From NCBI GenBank assembly GCA_018814245.1, contig JAHIZN010000414.1, positions 1 through 14,067 on the forward strand: 14,067 nt of DNA, given 5' to 3'. The position numbers and the translations under genes are program-made. Under the pieces are notes generated by a model. That model did no database searches, was not told the origin of the DNA, and saw only the letters and a program-made list of their open reading frames with translations. The stretch is from a bacterium. Lineage in GTDB: Bacteria; UBA9089; CG2-30-40-21. Positions 14,067 to 14,067 of this stretch are shown piece by piece (position 1 is the first letter of the stretch; each line of letters starts with the position of its first letter).

Positions 14067-14067
14067 G

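Overview
The window suggests a Gram-negative (diderm) bacterium of moderate GC from an uncultured or candidate-phylum lineage. It encodes an outer-membrane protein of the PorV/PorQ type fused to a peptidoglycan-binding OmpA domain, and two very large exported proteins that end in C-terminal domains resembling the sorting signals of type IX secretion (T9SS) cargo. Genes are sparse, and most spacers are packed with inverted-repeat elements. No host genus can be assigned from sequence reading alone.

All supported genes lie on the minus strand. In order of transcription (right to left): a large secreted multi-domain protein that runs off the right edge and is broken by several frameshifts (about 14066 to 10384); a 1233-residue secreted protein with four tandem Ig-like repeats and a C-terminal sorting-type domain (9803-6102, with a better ribosome binding site and an in-frame TAG just upstream); a 477-residue PorV/PorQ barrel + Ca-binding repeats + OmpA fusion (5571-4138); a short N-acetylglutamate-synthase-like acetyltransferase (3195-2725); and an elongation factor G paralogue of the EF-G-2 type (2303-231).

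The spacers (1-230, 2304-2724, 3196-4137, 5572-6101, 9822-10383) hold a mosaic of non-coding repeats. The clearest is a 191-209 bp MITE-like element with about 27 bp terminal inverted repeats, present twice in opposite orientation (5781-5989 and 10007-10198), so that the 1233-residue protein gene lies between the two copies. Around these are shared outer motifs, hairpins ending in TGTAGGGGC, 'TCAGAATTCAGAAT' repeats and longer inverted repeats. No transposase, integrase, tRNA, rRNA or CRISPR array was found.

Inferred biology: the three right-hand genes may form one surface-protein locus. Two proteins carry sorting-type C-terminal domains, and the PorV-like barrel could act as their outer-membrane acceptor, anchored to peptidoglycan by its own OmpA domain. 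The acetyltransferase (arginine biosynthesis) and the EF-G paralogue look like unrelated housekeeping genes; the former has a near-perfect sigma-70-type promoter.
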